From NCBI GenBank assembly GCA_023475715.1, contig JAMCVO010000081.1:1-6747 (forward strand): a stretch of DNA of 6,747 nt. Direction: 5' to 3'. The notes beneath the pieces were generated by a model. It was not told the DNA's origin. It ran no database searches and saw nothing but the letters and a program-made list of their open reading frames with translations. A program made the translations under genes and the position numbers. The stretch comes from Actinomycetota bacterium (GTDB taxonomy: Bacteria; Actinomycetota; Humimicrobiia; Humimicrobiales; Humimicrobiaceae). Positions 6,126 through 6,747 of this stretch are shown one piece after another; the stretch's first letter is position 1; each line of letters starts with the position of its first letter.

Positions 6126-6747
6126 ATGGAAAAAAAAGTTACAAAAAAACCTATTAATATTATCAAGAGTTATATCATTGTATCTATTTCCATATTGTTA
6201 TTTTTGCTGCTGACAGGGCTTTCAGGACTGACAGGCTGCATCAGGTTTGGAAATACAGATACAGTTGTTTCAGAAAATAGCCAGAACGGCAGCCAGGAAA
6301 GCAGCCGGGAAAGCAAAAATCTTCTTACTGCCGGCAGCGATACAACTTATCCTCCCTTCGAATTTATCGAGAATGGAGATATAACAGGATTTGATATTGA
6401 TCTTATCAGAGAGATAGCTTCCAGGATGAAAAAAGAAATTGAAATTATCTCCAGTACCTGGGATCCAAAATTTAAAGATTTAATTGACGGGAAGCTGGAT
6501 CTTATAATCTCTGCCGTGCCGATCGAATCTGAAAAAACAGACATAGTTGATTATTCCAGGCCCTATTATATCCTTGAATATCTGATGGTTTCCTTAAGCG
6601 GTTCCGAGATAAGAATCAAGGAGGATCTTGCAGGTAAAAAGATCGGAGTTTTAAAGCTGGGCAAATCGAATATAAACCAGAATTATCTGAATAATTACAA
6701 GATTTCAGAATACGAAGACATAATGAGCATGCTTGATGCTTTGGGCA
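6126..6747 (+). CDS. ABC-type amino-acid substrate-binding lipoprotein (SBP_bac_3), 5' part
   Basis: The frame runs off the right edge after about 207 codons. A basic N-terminus (MEKKVTKKP) is followed by a hydrophobic segment (about 16-37) and the lipobox LTGC with Cys38, so it should be a lipid-anchored extracytoplasmic receptor. A Ser/Glu/Asn/Gln-rich tether (about 48-62) leads into a family 3 solute-binding domain. This begins with TAGSDTTYPPFEF, continues GFDIDLIREIA and DLIISAVPIESEKTDIVDYSRPYY, then GKKIGVLKLGKS. Polar amino acids or related small anions are the usual ligands; the ligand here is unknown. The 37-base gap after the RACE-like gene suggests cotranscription. The start is uncertain. 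ATG 6126 gives the more typical signal peptide but has no near ribosome binding site. An in-frame TTG at 6111 follows AAAGGA by only 4 bases and would add five residues. The upstream in-frame stop is at 6096-6098. Confidence 0.87.
   Translation, partial: MEKKVTKKPINIIKSYIIVSISILLFLLLTGLSGLTGCIRFGNTDTVVSENSQNGSQESSRESKNLLTAGSDTTYPPFEFIENGDITGFDIDLIREIASRMKKEIEIISSTWDPKFKDLIDGKLDLIISAVPIESEKTDIVDYSRPYYILEYLMVSLSGSEIRIKEDLAGKKIGVLKLGKSNINQNYLNNYKISEYEDIMSMLDALG

Overview
The window is AT-rich, with many AAA, ATA, AGA and TTT codons, and all five complete or partial enzyme and receptor genes plus the carrier gene read on the + strand. The gene content is anaerobe-like: a nickel lactate-racemase family protein, a flavin plus iron-sulfur 2-hydroxyacid oxidoreductase pair, a lipoyl carrier protein, a RACE-type corrinoid reductive activator, and a lipoprotein solute receptor. 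This suggests a strictly anaerobic, low-GC bacterium, either Firmicutes or one of the uncultured anaerobic phyla. Nothing in the sequence fixes the phylum.

Layout. Positions 2-613 hold the 3' end of a LarA-family gene. Positions 614-1013 are the only long gap. It contains a 226-bp palindromic, MITE-like insertion (669-894) with imperfect 18-bp terminal inverted repeats and a perfect 9-bp flanking direct repeat. The GC-rich core of the insertion (713-856) can fold into a branched RNA or DNA structure. Then follow a GlcD-type FAD dehydrogenase (1014-2390), a GlcF/HdrD-type protein with two 4Fe-4S motifs and two complete CCG cysteine motifs (2481-3665), a GcvH-like lipoyl protein (3738-4163) with its own good sigma70-type promoter and the only consensus Shine-Dalgarno in the window, a 2Fe-2S plus ASKHA RACE/DUF4445 protein (4256-6088), and the start of an amino-acid-type ABC substrate-binding lipoprotein that runs off the right edge.

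How the genes may work together. LarA could interconvert enantiomers of lactate or a related 2-hydroxyacid. GlcD/GlcF would then oxidise one enantiomer, with electrons passing from FAD through the GlcF clusters. The unusual part is the partner. The lipoyl protein has no glycine-cleavage neighbours here, and its lipoyl-lysine context (ESGKWVG) resembles, from memory, the LbpA lipoate-binding proteins of sulfur-oxidising Hdr-like systems rather than glycine-cleavage GcvH. A CCG protein of the HdrB/HdrD class is a plausible partner for a lipoyl disulfide. The main hypothesis is therefore a small lipoate-dependent redox module, possibly feeding low-potential electrons to the RACE protein and an unseen corrinoid methyltransferase. 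The gene identities are well supported; the pathway is inference.
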